Shown here piece by piece: positions 25,601 to 31,560 of a stretch of DNA of 64,000 nucleotides (positions within the stretch are counted from its first letter, which is position 1; the number at the start of each line of letters is the position of its first letter). The notes under the pieces were generated by a model. That model was not told where the DNA came from, searched no databases, and worked only from the letters and a program-made list of their open reading frames with translations. Location of the stretch: NCBI GenBank assembly GCA_038373865.1, contig JAXGGA010001585.1, positions 1 through 64,000 of the forward strand, read 5' to 3'. The position numbers and the translations under genes were made by a program. The DNA comes from Uloborus plumipes. Its lineage: Eukaryota > Arthropoda > Arachnida > Araneae > Uloboridae.

Positions 25601-28600
25601 TTTGAACTGAAAGTACTCTTTTAAAGGCACTAAGTCAAACAAAAAACACCAAAATTCAACGAAACCAAACTTGATATTGAAAAAGCCCCTGTTAGAAAAC
25701 TGAAAACTGAAAATGCTGCCAGAAACTGAATAGTTTAAAAAATTTAAACTTTTGCTTGAGTCGCATTTCAAGTGAAATGAAACATAAATAAAATTAAATT
25801 TAGGAAATTTTCTGACTTAGTTTTTTATTTCCAGTGAATTTCTAGTATTGTAATGATAAGGCTTAACATTTTTTATGTAAGTATATTATTAAAAAACTAT
25901 TTTTTTAACGCAGTTGTTACGAAACAAAGTAGAACAATTGGGAAAATTGATAAAAAGCTAGTAATTACACTTAATTGGAACTGAAAATTATAGGTGATTT
26001 AAATGCATTGTACACTAGGGTGGAGAAAAAAAATGAATTTTTGATTTTGGTAAACGGGTACCTTTCATTTACTGTAAATGAGGCTAAGTAACAATTCTGT
26101 AAAATATTTCGCTTTTGCGACATCATCTTTAGTCTGCGCATTTGGCCTAAAGTTTTGAAATTTTTGATTTTTTTTTTTTTTTAGATTTTTCAAATTGTTT
26201 AAAAAAATATTGCAAATGATAAAACTAGTGACTGGTGTTTATTAAATGGAAGAAAAAAGTTTGAAATATACAAGGAATTTTTAAAACCATTTTAGATTAT
26301 GGTTTCAATCTGCGCATTAGGCCCAAAGTTCATCAAATTTTCCAAAATTTCCGATATTTTCAATATTGAGCAAACATTTTATAATTTAATATTTTGACTC
26401 AATATTTACTTAAAGTGCCATCAAAACATTTTCTTAATCATTTTGTTGTTTCTTTGAACTACTCAACTCTTTGTTTTCTCATTGAAATTAACCGGGCCTC
26501 ACCAGGAGGAAGTGGCCGCGCTTTGGGTGCCACCCGCGCTCCCCTTGCTTAAAAATCAATGAGTGCACACGTTTACATTTCTTAGACAAGTCAGGAACAA
26601 TAAATTGTTTCTTTGCGTCGGAAATTGTTTGCAATGATTTTAATAGATGCACTACAAAGACAGGAAATTACAAAGGTGTGACACGGAAACTGGAGGAAAA
26701 ACTTTGTAGACCTCTGCAATGGGATATTTGACAATTACATTTGAATGAACTTAATGTGCAGCATTTTTTGCAAAAGTTAGATAGACTTAGCAGTGAACCG
26801 AAGTGATTTGTTGGGCCTGTTGGACGAAGCTAAACAACATGTTATACTTTCAAATCAGTTCAATATGAACCTGTAGAGTTTCATTGATCAGATCGATGGT
26901 GACAATGAAAACAATTTGAGTACTGAGCAACAGTAAGTTTATGAGATGTGCAAGGCTGTTTTGACAGGAAAAATATACAAACATTATGAAACAGTAGTCC
27001 AGGAAAGCATTCCCAAGCCAGATGGGTGACTACAGCAAACATAATTTTGGACTATAATTTTTAAAAGAATTTGTAACTTTTGCGATAAAAGTGTCTTTGT
27101 TCTTTTAGACTGAAGTATGGACGTTTTTAATTTAACTATAAATTTGTGTGAGATTATAAAGAGTTGCACTTATCTCTCTGTGAAAAAGCAGAAAAATGTA
27201 TTCACATCCATTCCAAACAATATATACTTTTTCCCTAGAAATATGCTGTTATTGATATCTATATATATATAAAAATGGATGTATGTTTGTTCCTTATACA
27301 AATCCAGTTTTTGTCGGATTTTCATCAAACTTGGTATAGAATTTTCCTTGATGCACTAAAATTCACAAAGGTGGGGTTTTGAAAAAAAAAAAAAAAATCC
27401 AAAAAGCTTAAAATTCAAATTTTTTTGTCTCAAATTGGCCATTTTCTTTCAGTTTTGAATATATACACTGTTAAAACTACAGGTTGCACAAGGCACCTTT
27501 AAGGGTGAAACATTGGAGCACCAGCGGCACACCCTAAGGACCCCCCCCCTTGACTCCGTATGGTACCCTTGAAGGTGCCATTTGGCTCCATGGGGCATCC
27601 TATGGGTATCTTATGGCCCCCATGGTGTACCCATGTTATGCTAAGTAGCGAAGTGGCACCTTCAAAGGTGCCATAGAGAGTCAAGTGTTACCCTTCAGGG
27701 GGTGCCGCTGGTGCTACAACATTTAACCCTTAAAGGTGTCTTGTGAAACCTGTAGTTTTAACAGTGTAGAGTAATAGAGATAAGCATACAAATTGATAAA
27801 ATTTAACCCATTTAAATATGAGTATTTTCTAACAAAGATTGCAATTAACAATGAATTATCAATTTAACGCTCACCTATTTCATTTTAGCATGAAATAAGT
27901 TTTATATACGCATATGGATAGAATTCATTCGAATATTTTTTCAGAGCTCTGTTTCATTAATAAGCACCCGGGCAACTGTGGGTAATAATCTAGTTAGTTC
28001 ATAAGACAGAGCATATAAAGAACCTTGTTTTAAATCGTATTATCAACGCTCGATCTAGAAAACAAACAAACAAGTGAGAACGCTTCTGATCCAAAAAATA
28101 GATAAAAATCTATTTTCATACATTACATACATAAATCAAAAATCAGAATACATCAATATGATTTCTTGTCATGATGTGGAAATTACAAAGTCACCTTTTA
28201 CAGGTGATTTAACAACACAATATTTACAAAGATTATTGGAAGCTGAGAATTTAAATGATTTCTGAATGCGCTCTTTTGCTCTTTTTAAACTTCCATTCAA
28301 GACTCGATCAGTTGAAAGAGCTGTCAAATAGGTCACAAGCTCTTCAAAATTGGTATTTAATCACAGGAAAAGAAAAAGGTTAATAAAAACCAGGATATCT
28401 GACAGAAATATTTGATCAATTTACGACATAAAGGATCAATTTAACTGTTAAAGACGTAGTTAAGAAATGTAAATACGTGCTCGCATTGGTTGGAAGGAAG
28501 GGCTCACGTGTAGGACTCGAAGTGCGATCACCTCCTCATGGTGAGTTCTGGGCAGTTGCACAGTTAAAAGTAATAACAAAATGAATAAAAACAGGTTTGA

Positions 28601-31560
28601 AGACACTTCAAGTGAATACTGAGAGGAAATACTGAGTTAAAAAATGTTGAAAATATCAGAAATGTTGAGAAATTTTATGAGCTTTGAGCGTAATGCACAA
28701 ACTGAAATCATAATCTAAAATGGTTTAAAAAAATTTCTTGTATATTTCAAACCTTTTTCTTCCATTTAATAACCACTCGTCACTAGTTTTATCATCTGAA
28801 AAATTAAAAAAAAAAATTGAAAAATCAAAAATTTCAAAACTTTATGCCAAATGCGCAGACTAAAGATGACGTCGAAAAAGTGGAATATTTTACAGAATTG
28901 TTACTTAGCCTCATTCACAGTAAATGAAAGGTACCCGTTTACAAAAATAAAAAATTCATCTTTTTCGCTCCACCCTATTGTACACTATTCTGAAGTATTT
29001 TTTTCTTTACTTTCAGGTTAGATGAAGATGGAAAAGTACTTACTCCTGAAGAAATTCTTTATAGGGTATGTAATGCTTGATTTAAAAAAAAAAATCAATG
29101 ATCAGTAGATTAAATTACCCTTTACTGCTAACTTTGTTAACCTTAACACTTTCTAAATTCATATCAATGTGAGATCTTGTGTGACTGTACCTATCAATTT
29201 AATTTTTTGTATCTTCAAGCTGTACAAAATGTTTTTTTTTTTGACTAGTTCTAAAAGAATAATTAAATGAATTGACAATAATTTAATTTTTGGATTTGTC
29301 AGCAATTTGCTTTCTTTAAAAATCAAAATTTGTTAGAATCAAAAGTTCAGTTTTGATTTTTTTCCAGCTTTTAAATCTAAATCCCTAGTCTTGTCATGGA
29401 ACAATATCTTGCATTAAGGGCCCTACACATGCTCCGGAAAACTCGAAGAGTTAGTTGTGGAAATCCTCAAGGAATTCCTCTAGGAAACTCATAAGAGGAG
29501 CGTCCGGAGATCCGCTGGAATTTCTCAGCAGAATTCACCATACACATATGGAGGATTTCCTCGAGGAATTCTTTCGGGTTTTTTAGAGCGTGTGGGGGCT
29601 TTAAAACTTTTTAAAAAATTGTACTCTCATTCAGCAGGACTATTTATCAGATGCTTAGTGATCAAAACAGCCATTTCTACACAAACTCCTAAGCTAATAA
29701 ATTTTTGAAAACTAATTAAGTGTTGGTTATTTGGTTTTTAGGTTTGGCATGGGTAAATTTAGAGTTCTGTAACTGACTTATCTAATTTACGAAATAAAAA
29801 CATTTAAAAGGTCAAACTGCTCCCATTATTAAATTATGTTTAGCACACTAACATTTGAAAATTTAACCTTAATTACTAATTTTTAGCATAATTTTAGCTG
29901 TTAGTATTTAATGAATTGCTTAATAATATACTCGCTTTTTATATGAAGTCACCTGCATAAATATTGCTTTACGAATGTTTTCCTTTTTAGTCAGTGCAAG
30001 CAATTAATTTGTCTCATGATGCTGCAAACGCACAAATGGATGTTAAATTACGATCACTTGTTTGTATAGGATTAAAGTAAGTATGACTAAAAATATGTAT
30101 GAATTTGCAAAAGTAAATAAATAAAGCTGTGTATGTGTGAATAAAAATATAAAAGTTATGCATATGGAAGTAAAATAAATTCAAGATTTAAAGATATTCA
30201 GATTAGTTAAATGTTTTAGACATATAGTTTTTGTAATATAGTCAAGTAGAGTTCCTTATGTTTCTTGGGAATGACCAATTTTCTGCTGAGCAATGGAACT
30301 GAATGTGTAACATTTGTTTGTAACTTCCAGAAAGTGCAGAATTTTTTTTTTTTTTTGTTTTGTTTTGTTCATTTGTGAATTTGTCTAAATTTAATATTTC
30401 AAGAGATTTTTAATATAATTTGCTAGTTAACTTTGTGAAATGTCTTTCTGTGTGCCAGCATTGATTATAGCTTGCTAGTATGCTCTGTGTATTAAATGTC
30501 TTTTTCAGTCATTATCCATTCATTAATTAAATAGAGTATGAAATGCATTCTTAACAAATTATTTAGCTGTTAGAGAATCAAACTGAAAATGTTGATTTGA
30601 GGATCATACATGTTCAACGATGAGTGATTTTTTTTTTCTATTCTTTTTTCAAGTGAACAAGTGCTTCATTTATGGTTTGAAGTTCTTTGCTCGTGTATTC
30701 CTGTTGTTCAAAAGTGGTATCATCCATGGTCCTTTATTAATAGTCCTGGTTGGGTACAAATTAAATGTGAACTCAGGTAAGTGAACTAATTTTGAATATC
30801 AAAGTGCGAAACAGCAACATCAAAACAACACAATTTGAAAAAATAACTAATTAAATAAATTAAAAAAAAATTACTTTAGAAATAAGCGATAGATTTCTTT
30901 TTCAATTCGTCTTTTTGAACATAACAAAGTGAAATTTAATTTGGAAAATATTTTTTTCATGAAATGGTTATAGCGTGTCCTAGTTATTTTTTATTCAGGC
31001 AAGAATTCAAAACTAAACTTACTTAAATTTTGTGCTTAGATTTTTAAGGGAACCAATTTTTTTTCAAGGAAAGTAAATGTATTATTTCAAAGCAATGATA
31101 TCTGTAGCAAAATGAATTTGCATTATAGTATCTTATAGGTTTTTAATTAGGTATTTATAGCTGTGATTGAGTCATTATGTATTAAATTTAGGCTTTGCAT
31201 TTTCTTAAATTTTTGTCTATTTTAGACATCTCAATGTTGACTATTTAGAAATAGTTTTTGCTTGCATTTCATATTTGAGTAAGAAAATTGTAAGTAATGT
31301 TTTGACTTATAATTAATAAAAGTTTTACGGGAAAGAACATGATGGCTTTACATTCTGACATGTCTGTAAATTATTCCCTTAATTTTGTGAACATTTTATG
31401 TAACCCAATTAAATTGTTTTGATTTAGGCTTCTTGCTCAGTTTGCTTTTAATTTGAATCCTGAATGGGAACTACCTTTAAAGAAGGAACCTTCGCAACCT
31501 TTGAAAGAGGGAGTGAGAGATATGCTTGTGAAACACCACCTATTTTCCTGGGATTTGTGA
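568..31560 (+). CDS. SGSM3: SGSM3 (RUN and TBC1 domain protein 3) ortholog, whole spliced gene
   Basis: Nineteen coding exons join in one frame: 568-631, 7043-7227, 7944-8010, 8093-8223, 8308-8502, 9832-9966, 12788-12983, 17777-17922, 18932-19159, 21439-21624, 21954-22109, 22981-23085, 23179-23237, 23855-23948, 24070-24140, 29017-29065, 29991-30076, 30654-30776, 31428-31560. The total is 2409 nt, 802 residues. All introns are GT-AG with matching phases. Residues about 160-373 form a TBC Rab-GAP domain with the glutamine finger GYCQGTG (Q255) and the IWDLFFYEG motif. Residues about 540-592 form an SH3 domain. About 610-790 is a RUN domain. The order and long near-identical stretches match my memory of vertebrate SGSM3 (about 750 residues). 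Known family role: Rab GTPase regulation and small-G-protein signalling on membranes and in the cytosol. Here the function is inferred from homology. The only uncertain parts are the first exon and a tandem acceptor at exon 11. Confidence 0.95.
1050..1162. repeat. short foldback repeat
   Basis: Arms at 1050-1090 and 1126-1162 are imperfect inverted copies sharing TTTTTCCTGTTG, GCCAAAAGA and TCGCCAAG. The two ORFs overlapping it on opposite strands mirror each other for this reason and are not credible genes. Confidence 0.6.
1278..1460 (+). repeat. imperfect direct repeat at left edge of Merlin element
   Basis: Two units of about 90 bases share GGTCGTGCAG, CCACTCACAAAATG, AACGTTAAATCCCAAAAATG and GTACCAAAA. 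The second unit also contains the candidate Merlin terminal repeat, so the end of the element may have been duplicated. Confidence 0.6.
1504..2561 (-). pseudogene. Merlin transposase, frameshifted
   Basis: Read on the minus strand in two frames: 2561-1890 gives the N-terminal part and 1875-1504 the C-terminal part. Visible features are a Cys-rich region (CTRC...[11 protein letters not shown]), then the DDE triad of the superfamily in [17 protein letters not shown] and [12 protein letters not shown] loss of one base in the run at about 1878-1887 breaks the frame between GTGKMF and [11 protein letters not shown]. The likely start is the Met of MSSVCSVV (about 2517), since the residues before it come from a poly-A tract. 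The family cuts and pastes DNA in the nucleus. Only one lesion is seen, so it is fairly young, but this copy cannot make full-length enzyme. Confidence 0.82.
2579..3932 (+). mobile_element. piggyBac-type transposon inserted in Merlin
   Basis: TTAA duplications at 2575-2578 and 3933-3936 flank inverted ends CCCTAGCGTCAATAA and TTATTGACGCTAGGG. Subterminal copies of GGGTACCCGGGTACCC also lie in inverted order near each end (about 2622 and 3900). TTAA targets and CCC-T ends are the signature of piggyBac. The 1354-bp length and the broken transposase show it is defective. It inserted after the Merlin element was in place. Confidence 0.88.
2656..3426 (+). pseudogene. piggyBac transposase remnant
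   Basis: Pieces in more than one frame read [34 protein letters not shown] and [11 protein letters not shown], then a C-terminal Cys-containing stretch [12 protein letters not shown]. These resemble the central and C-terminal parts of piggyBac transposases. Stops and frameshifts occur near 2878 and 2988. The N-terminal half with the first catalytic Asp is missing. Confidence 0.75.
4045..4371 (-). other. unrecognised fragment right of Merlin
   Basis: An 85-residue minus-strand ORF (4371-4114) starts [17 protein letters not shown]. It is less AT-rich than its surroundings and contains [15 protein letters not shown] motif also occurs in the ORF left of the Merlin element (about 1100), so both may be parts of one older repeat split by Merlin. 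I do not recognise a family. Confidence 0.3.
4430..5247. mobile_element. hAT-like MITE with GTAGT-rich ends
   Basis: Ends CAGTGGTCGGAA (4430) and TTCCAACCACTG (to 5247) are inverted. Flanks ATTGAATT (4422-4429) and ATTAAATT (5248-5255) match in 7 of 8 positions, as expected for hAT. Both subterminal zones are packed with GTAGT and CTACA motifs. There is no transposase; the interior is AT-rich. Non-autonomous. Confidence 0.75.
7043..7227 (+). CDS. SGSM3: SGSM3 coding exon 2
   Basis: Acidic N-terminal segment ([13 protein letters not shown]), then a Gly/Ser/Pro-rich linker, then [17 protein letters not shown], which is near the N-terminus of vertebrate SGSM3. It enters in phase 1 and leaves in phase 0 at CAG|GTATAT. 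The extension before GPFSALTP makes this protein longer at its N-terminus than the human form I recall. Confidence 0.9.
7228..7943 (+). other. SGSM3: SGSM3 intron 2
   Basis: T-rich intron with a poly-A run at about 7406. Nothing else recognised. Confidence 0.8.
7944..8010 (+). CDS. SGSM3: SGSM3 coding exon 3
   Basis: Encodes a short acidic stretch ending in [12 protein letters not shown], which aligns with the YYDEFGFRVYKEE segment of vertebrate SGSM3. Acceptor ATACAG, donor GGTAAGA, leaving in phase 1. Confidence 0.9.
8093..8223 (+). CDS. SGSM3: SGSM3 coding exon 4
   Basis: Encodes [20 protein letters not shown], the conserved segment just before the TBC domain; the vertebrate protein has [16 protein letters not shown]. 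Acceptor TTTTTGCAG, donor AAG|GTAAGC, leaving in phase 0. Confidence 0.93.
8308..8502 (+). CDS. SGSM3: SGSM3 coding exon 5, start of TBC domain
   Basis: Sixty-five codons opening the TBC domain with [20 protein letters not shown] and [11 protein letters not shown], the first conserved TBC block (G-I-P-x-x-x-R-x-x-x-W). It ends at SKQIEK before a GTAAGA donor. Phase 0 at both ends. Confidence 0.95.
8503..9831 (+). other. SGSM3: SGSM3 intron 5
   Basis: T-rich intron containing one Tigger-like MITE (9515-9694). The rest shows nothing I recognise. Confidence 0.8.
9515..9694. mobile_element. Tigger/pogo-like MITE
   Basis: Inverted ends CTATGCAGTTGAACCTC (9515-9531) and GAGGTTCCACTCTATAG (9678-9694). 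The GTTGAACCTC-type terminus followed by TTTAATTCAAA is typical of Tigger/pogo relatives. 180 bp, non-coding. Confidence 0.6.
9832..9966 (+). CDS. SGSM3: SGSM3 coding exon 6, TBC catalytic fingers
   Basis: Carries the dual-finger region of the Rab-GAP domain. The glutamine finger is GYCQGTG (Q255). The arginine-finger region reads [10 protein letters not shown] instead of the canonical I-x-x-D-x-x-R, and I recall the same variation in the vertebrate protein. The acceptor is in a strong pyrimidine tract and the donor is GTT|GTAAGT. Phase 0 at both ends. Confidence 0.95.
10758..12489 (-). mobile_element. 5'-truncated non-LTR retrotransposon (RNase-H LINE)
   Basis: Minus-strand LINE lying antisense to SGSM3 in intron 6. 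The 3' end is a TTCATTCATTCA tail at about 10758. The 5' end near 12489 is truncated just after the reverse-transcriptase active site. GAATGAAT occurs at both edges and may be the target duplication. A second copy of the same family lies at 56366-56738 with the same tail. Confidence 0.85.
10842..12449 (-). pseudogene. LINE ORF2 C-terminal part: RT thumb, RNase H, CCHC
   Basis: An open stretch of 535 residues. Residues 1-160 are the end of the reverse transcriptase ([25 protein letters not shown]). Residues about 258-385 are RNase H with catalytic residues in WFTDGSK (D265), YQAEVLAIL (E300), IFSDCQAAL (D326) and GNEAAD (D378). A C-terminal [18 protein letters not shown] is a CCHC-type zinc motif. 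RNase H after RT places it in the I/R1/LOA-like groups of LINEs. The YADD catalytic core is missing because of 5' truncation, so it cannot retrotranspose, though its remaining frame is open. That implies a recent insertion. Confidence 0.85.
12788..12983 (+). CDS. SGSM3: SGSM3 coding exon 7, TBC domain
   Basis: Encodes [20 protein letters not shown] and then [20 protein letters not shown], a very conserved TBC stretch. It ends within KEHDIE, the final codon being split (phase 1) at ATAG|GTAACT. Between this exon and exon 6 lies a LINE inserted in intron 6. Confidence 0.95.
13667..13695. repeat. (TA)n microsatellite
   Basis: About 14 consecutive TA units inside intron 7. Confidence 0.95.
13963..14173. 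mobile_element. small MITE with TTAA flanks
   Basis: TTAA at 13959-13962 and 14174-14177 flank short inverted ends beginning CCTTT (CCTTTAAGAACCGGG and its counterpart CCTGAACCAAAAGG). 211 bp and non-coding. The flanks suggest mobilisation by a piggyBac-type enzyme, but the inverted ends are short. Confidence 0.45.
15993..16234. mobile_element. MITE inside Helitron 1
   Basis: Inverted ends CTATATAGACAGGCAGACGC and, at the right, GCGTCGGCTCGTCTATATAG, with inner mirrored blocks GACGCATCAA / TTGATGCGTC and GGATCC on both sides. Non-coding, about 240 bp. Confidence 0.6.
16241..16540 (+). repeat. tRNA-derived SINE
   Basis: The head 16246-16315 resembles a tRNA. GGCTGCT and AGCCGCC can pair as an acceptor stem (6 of 7), CTCGTAA reads as an anticodon loop (CGT, Thr type), and GGGTCGATC is close to a B box. 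The A-box region is TGTCCAATCGGTTAG. The arms pair too poorly for a working tRNA. A non-tRNA body rich in unique sequence follows. The right end is uncertain. Confidence 0.5.
16858..17304 (+). mobile_element. non-autonomous Helitron 2, adjoining copy
   Basis: About 100 bases from 16858 repeat the start of Helitron 1 (ATGGTTGCCAAGTCGAAAAT, CTCCGGTAAACTTGG, GTCTGGGGTTTTTGGCC). It ends with hairpin CGAGCGGAGCTCG and ACCCGCTGG|T at 17304. The 5' TC terminus is degraded. Two family members lie head-to-tail with only about 14 bases between them. Confidence 0.55.
17777..17922 (+). CDS. SGSM3: SGSM3 coding exon 8, end of TBC domain
   Basis: Encodes [17 protein letters not shown], then [18 protein letters not shown], the last conserved TBC block, and ends TLGMLKIK at a GTACGT donor. 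The vertebrate protein has HWFLT where this has HWSLT. Confidence 0.95.
17923..18931 (+). other. SGSM3: SGSM3 intron 8
   Basis: AT-rich, with no repeat recognised. Confidence 0.8.
18932..19159 (+). CDS. SGSM3: SGSM3 coding exon 9
   Basis: Seventy-six codons linking the TBC and SH3 domains. Conserved landmarks are [13 protein letters not shown] and [19 protein letters not shown]. Phase 0 at both ends, donor CAG|GTGAGC. Confidence 0.94.
19160..21438 (+). other. SGSM3: SGSM3 intron 9
   Basis: AT-rich sequence from 19160 to about 20220, then the DINE-like element, then about 100 bases to the acceptor. A 105-residue ORF at 19792-20109 has low-complexity composition and no recognised similarity. 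Confidence 0.75.
20223..21340 (+). mobile_element. DINE/Helentron-like element, copy 1
   Basis: Starts AGCCTACTTTCCCGT (20223) and has its inverse ACGGGAAAGTAGGCT at 21298-21312, followed by the hairpin AGTTCT-TGAC-AGAACT (21318-21333). Subterminal inverted repeats, a 3' hairpin and internal tandem repeats are the layout of Helentron-associated DINE-1-type elements. Internal parts are a tandem run of AATATCGCCAAGT units (about 20287-20367), a TCTG/TCGG microsatellite (about 20437-20467), two units of a ~146-base repeat, and a (TTA)n run (about 20850-20877). No enzyme is encoded. Confidence 0.6.
21439..21624 (+). CDS. SGSM3: SGSM3 coding exon 10
   Basis: Basic start ([12 protein letters not shown]), then [20 protein letters not shown] and [18 protein letters not shown], matching the segment before the SH3 domain in vertebrate SGSM3. 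Acceptor TTCCACAG, donor GTT|GTAAGT. Phase 0 at both ends. Confidence 0.94.
21625..21953 (+). other. SGSM3: SGSM3 intron 10 with tandem acceptors
   Basis: AT-rich intron. Two AG acceptors at 21934-21935 and 21952-21953 are each preceded by a T-rich tract. The 18 bases between them are in frame. Confidence 0.75.
21954..22109 (+). CDS. SGSM3: SGSM3 coding exon 11, first half of SH3
   Basis: Encodes [13 protein letters not shown], then [20 protein letters not shown], the start of the SH3 domain with its acidic RT-loop. A second acceptor 18 bases upstream (exon start 21936) keeps the frame and would add KGNFFQ. I chose 21954 because it fits the vertebrate alignment better. The donor is ACA|GTATGT. 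Confidence 0.93.
22110..22980 (+). other. SGSM3: SGSM3 intron 11
   Basis: T-rich, with no repeats recognised. It splits the SH3 domain. Confidence 0.8.
22981..23085 (+). CDS. SGSM3: SGSM3 coding exon 12, second half of SH3
   Basis: Encodes [20 protein letters not shown] and [15 protein letters not shown]. The ligand-groove residues of an SH3 fold are present: W573 in CWIGE, and the G-W-F-P-A-K-F-V motif. Phase 0 at both ends. Confidence 0.95.
23179..23237 (+). CDS. SGSM3: SGSM3 coding exon 13
   Basis: Short exon encoding [20 protein letters not shown], the linker into the RUN domain. The last codon is split (AC|T) at a GTAAGT donor. The vertebrate form has [18 protein letters not shown]. 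Confidence 0.93.
23238..23854 (+). other. SGSM3: SGSM3 intron 13
   Basis: T-rich intron with a small TGTG-rich tract near its 3' end. Nothing else seen. Confidence 0.8.
23855..23948 (+). CDS. SGSM3: SGSM3 coding exon 14, RUN domain
   Basis: Encodes [19 protein letters not shown] and [12 protein letters not shown], the first RUN-domain block. It completes the split Thr codon from the previous exon and leaves in phase 0 at GAG|GTATCA. Confidence 0.94.
24070..24140 (+). CDS. SGSM3: SGSM3 coding exon 15, RUN domain
   Basis: Encodes [20 protein letters not shown]. The final Arg codon is split (AG|G) over the following 4.9-kb intron. Acceptor TTTTGCAG, donor GTAAGT. Confidence 0.94.
24490..24571 (+). 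repeat. 41-base tandem duplication
   Basis: Two adjoining units share CCTCTTGAGGCAGT and GCACCAAATCTTTCC with only a few differences. Confidence 0.85.
26660..26835 (+). pseudogene. degraded transposon protein fragment
   Basis: One frame gives [18 protein letters not shown], a stop, [20 protein letters not shown], a stop, and FVGPVG. The RPLQW-x-I-C-x-L-H-x-NEL pattern is one I recall from uncharacterised proteins repeated in arthropod and cnidarian genomes, probably transposon-encoded. After the nested Helitron a further piece at about 28160-28330 ([23 protein letters not shown]) may be its continuation. The function is unknown. Confidence 0.45.
27258..27993 (+). mobile_element. non-autonomous Helitron inside the TAGGGTGG element
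   Basis: Starts A|TCTATATATATATAAAAATG at 27258 and ends AATAATCTAG|T at 27993, with an ACCC...GGGT stem just before (27966-27983). The 5' TCTATATATA and 3' CTAG-T inserted between A and T fit Helitrons. It holds a 301-bp MITE and no Rep/Helicase gene. Confidence 0.65.
27466..27766. mobile_element. 301-bp MITE with long inverted ends
   Basis: TA at 27464-27465 and 27767-27768 flank CACTGTTAAAACTACAGG and its inverse. The inverted repeat runs about 65 bases to GCACCAGCGGCAC with few mismatches. The TA target suggests the Tc1/mariner superfamily. The interior is itself rich in mirrored GGTGCC/GGCACC words. A truncated relative lies at 40938-41093. Confidence 0.8.
29017..29065 (+). CDS. SGSM3: SGSM3 coding exon 16, RUN domain
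   Basis: Tiny 49-base exon encoding [16 protein letters not shown], near-identical to vertebrate SGSM3. It begins 31 bases after the right end of a large transposon in the preceding intron; the TTTCTTTACTTTCAG acceptor tract is host sequence and intact. Confidence 0.94.
29066..29990 (+). other. SGSM3: SGSM3 intron 16
   Basis: T-rich intron holding one 183-bp MITE (29418-29600). Otherwise nothing recognised. Confidence 0.8.
29418..29600. mobile_element. MITE with GGGCC ends
   Basis: TTAA (29414-29417 and 29601-29604) flanks inverted ends GGGCCCTACACATGCTC and GAGCGTGTGGGGGCT. The interior has mirrored blocks such as AGGAATTCCTC and GAGGAATTC. TTA/TAA within the flank and GGGCC ends would suit PIF/Harbinger; TTAA would suit piggyBac. 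Confidence 0.6.
29991..30076 (+). CDS. SGSM3: SGSM3 coding exon 17, RUN domain
   Basis: Encodes [20 protein letters not shown] and RSLVCIGL, ending in a split Asn codon (AA|T) at a GTAAGT donor. It matches the [16 protein letters not shown] block of the vertebrate RUN domain. Confidence 0.94.
30077..30653 (+). other. SGSM3: SGSM3 intron 17
   Basis: AT-rich intron with a poly-T tract near 30340. Nothing else seen. Confidence 0.8.
30654..30776 (+). CDS. SGSM3: SGSM3 coding exon 18, RUN domain
   Basis: Encodes [20 protein letters not shown] and [20 protein letters not shown], the end of the RUN domain. Split Arg codon (AG|G) at the GTAAGT donor. Confidence 0.95.
30777..31427 (+). other. SGSM3: SGSM3 intron 18
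   Basis: AT-rich intron, with no recognised features. Confidence 0.8.
31428..31560 (+). CDS. SGSM3: SGSM3 last coding exon
   Basis: Encodes [20 protein letters not shown], then [20 protein letters not shown] and L, with the stop TGA at 31558-31560. The terminal [14 protein letters not shown] block is that of vertebrate SGSM3, so the C-terminus is intact and of normal length. Confidence 0.95.

Larger units (their letters stand above)
26016..28979. mobile_element. large transposon with ~330-bp inverted repeats
   Basis: Ends TAGGGTGGAG and CTCCACCCTA are flanked on both sides by TTGTACAC, a perfect 8-bp duplication. The first and last ~330 bases are imperfect inverted copies, sharing GTACCTTTCATTTACTGT, GAGGCTAAGTAACAATTCTG, the ACTAAAGATGA region and GCGCA motifs. 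The 8-bp duplication suggests a hAT-like or related superfamily, but such long inverted repeats are unusual there. It contains a degraded ORF, a nested Helitron and a MITE. Related shorter ends occur at 58362-58885 and near 39330. Confidence 0.75.
24141..29016 (+). other. SGSM3: SGSM3 intron 15
   Basis: The largest intron after intron 1. It contains a 41-base tandem duplication (24490-24571) and the 3-kb TAGGGTGG element (26016-28979). The stretch 24572-26015 is AT-rich with nothing recognised; an 89-residue minus-strand ORF at 25502-25771 looks like chance. Confidence 0.75.

Noticed and set aside
27499..27684. 61-residue minus-strand ORF within the 301-bp MITE
   Set aside because: It lies inside a non-coding MITE made of mirrored words; no domain.
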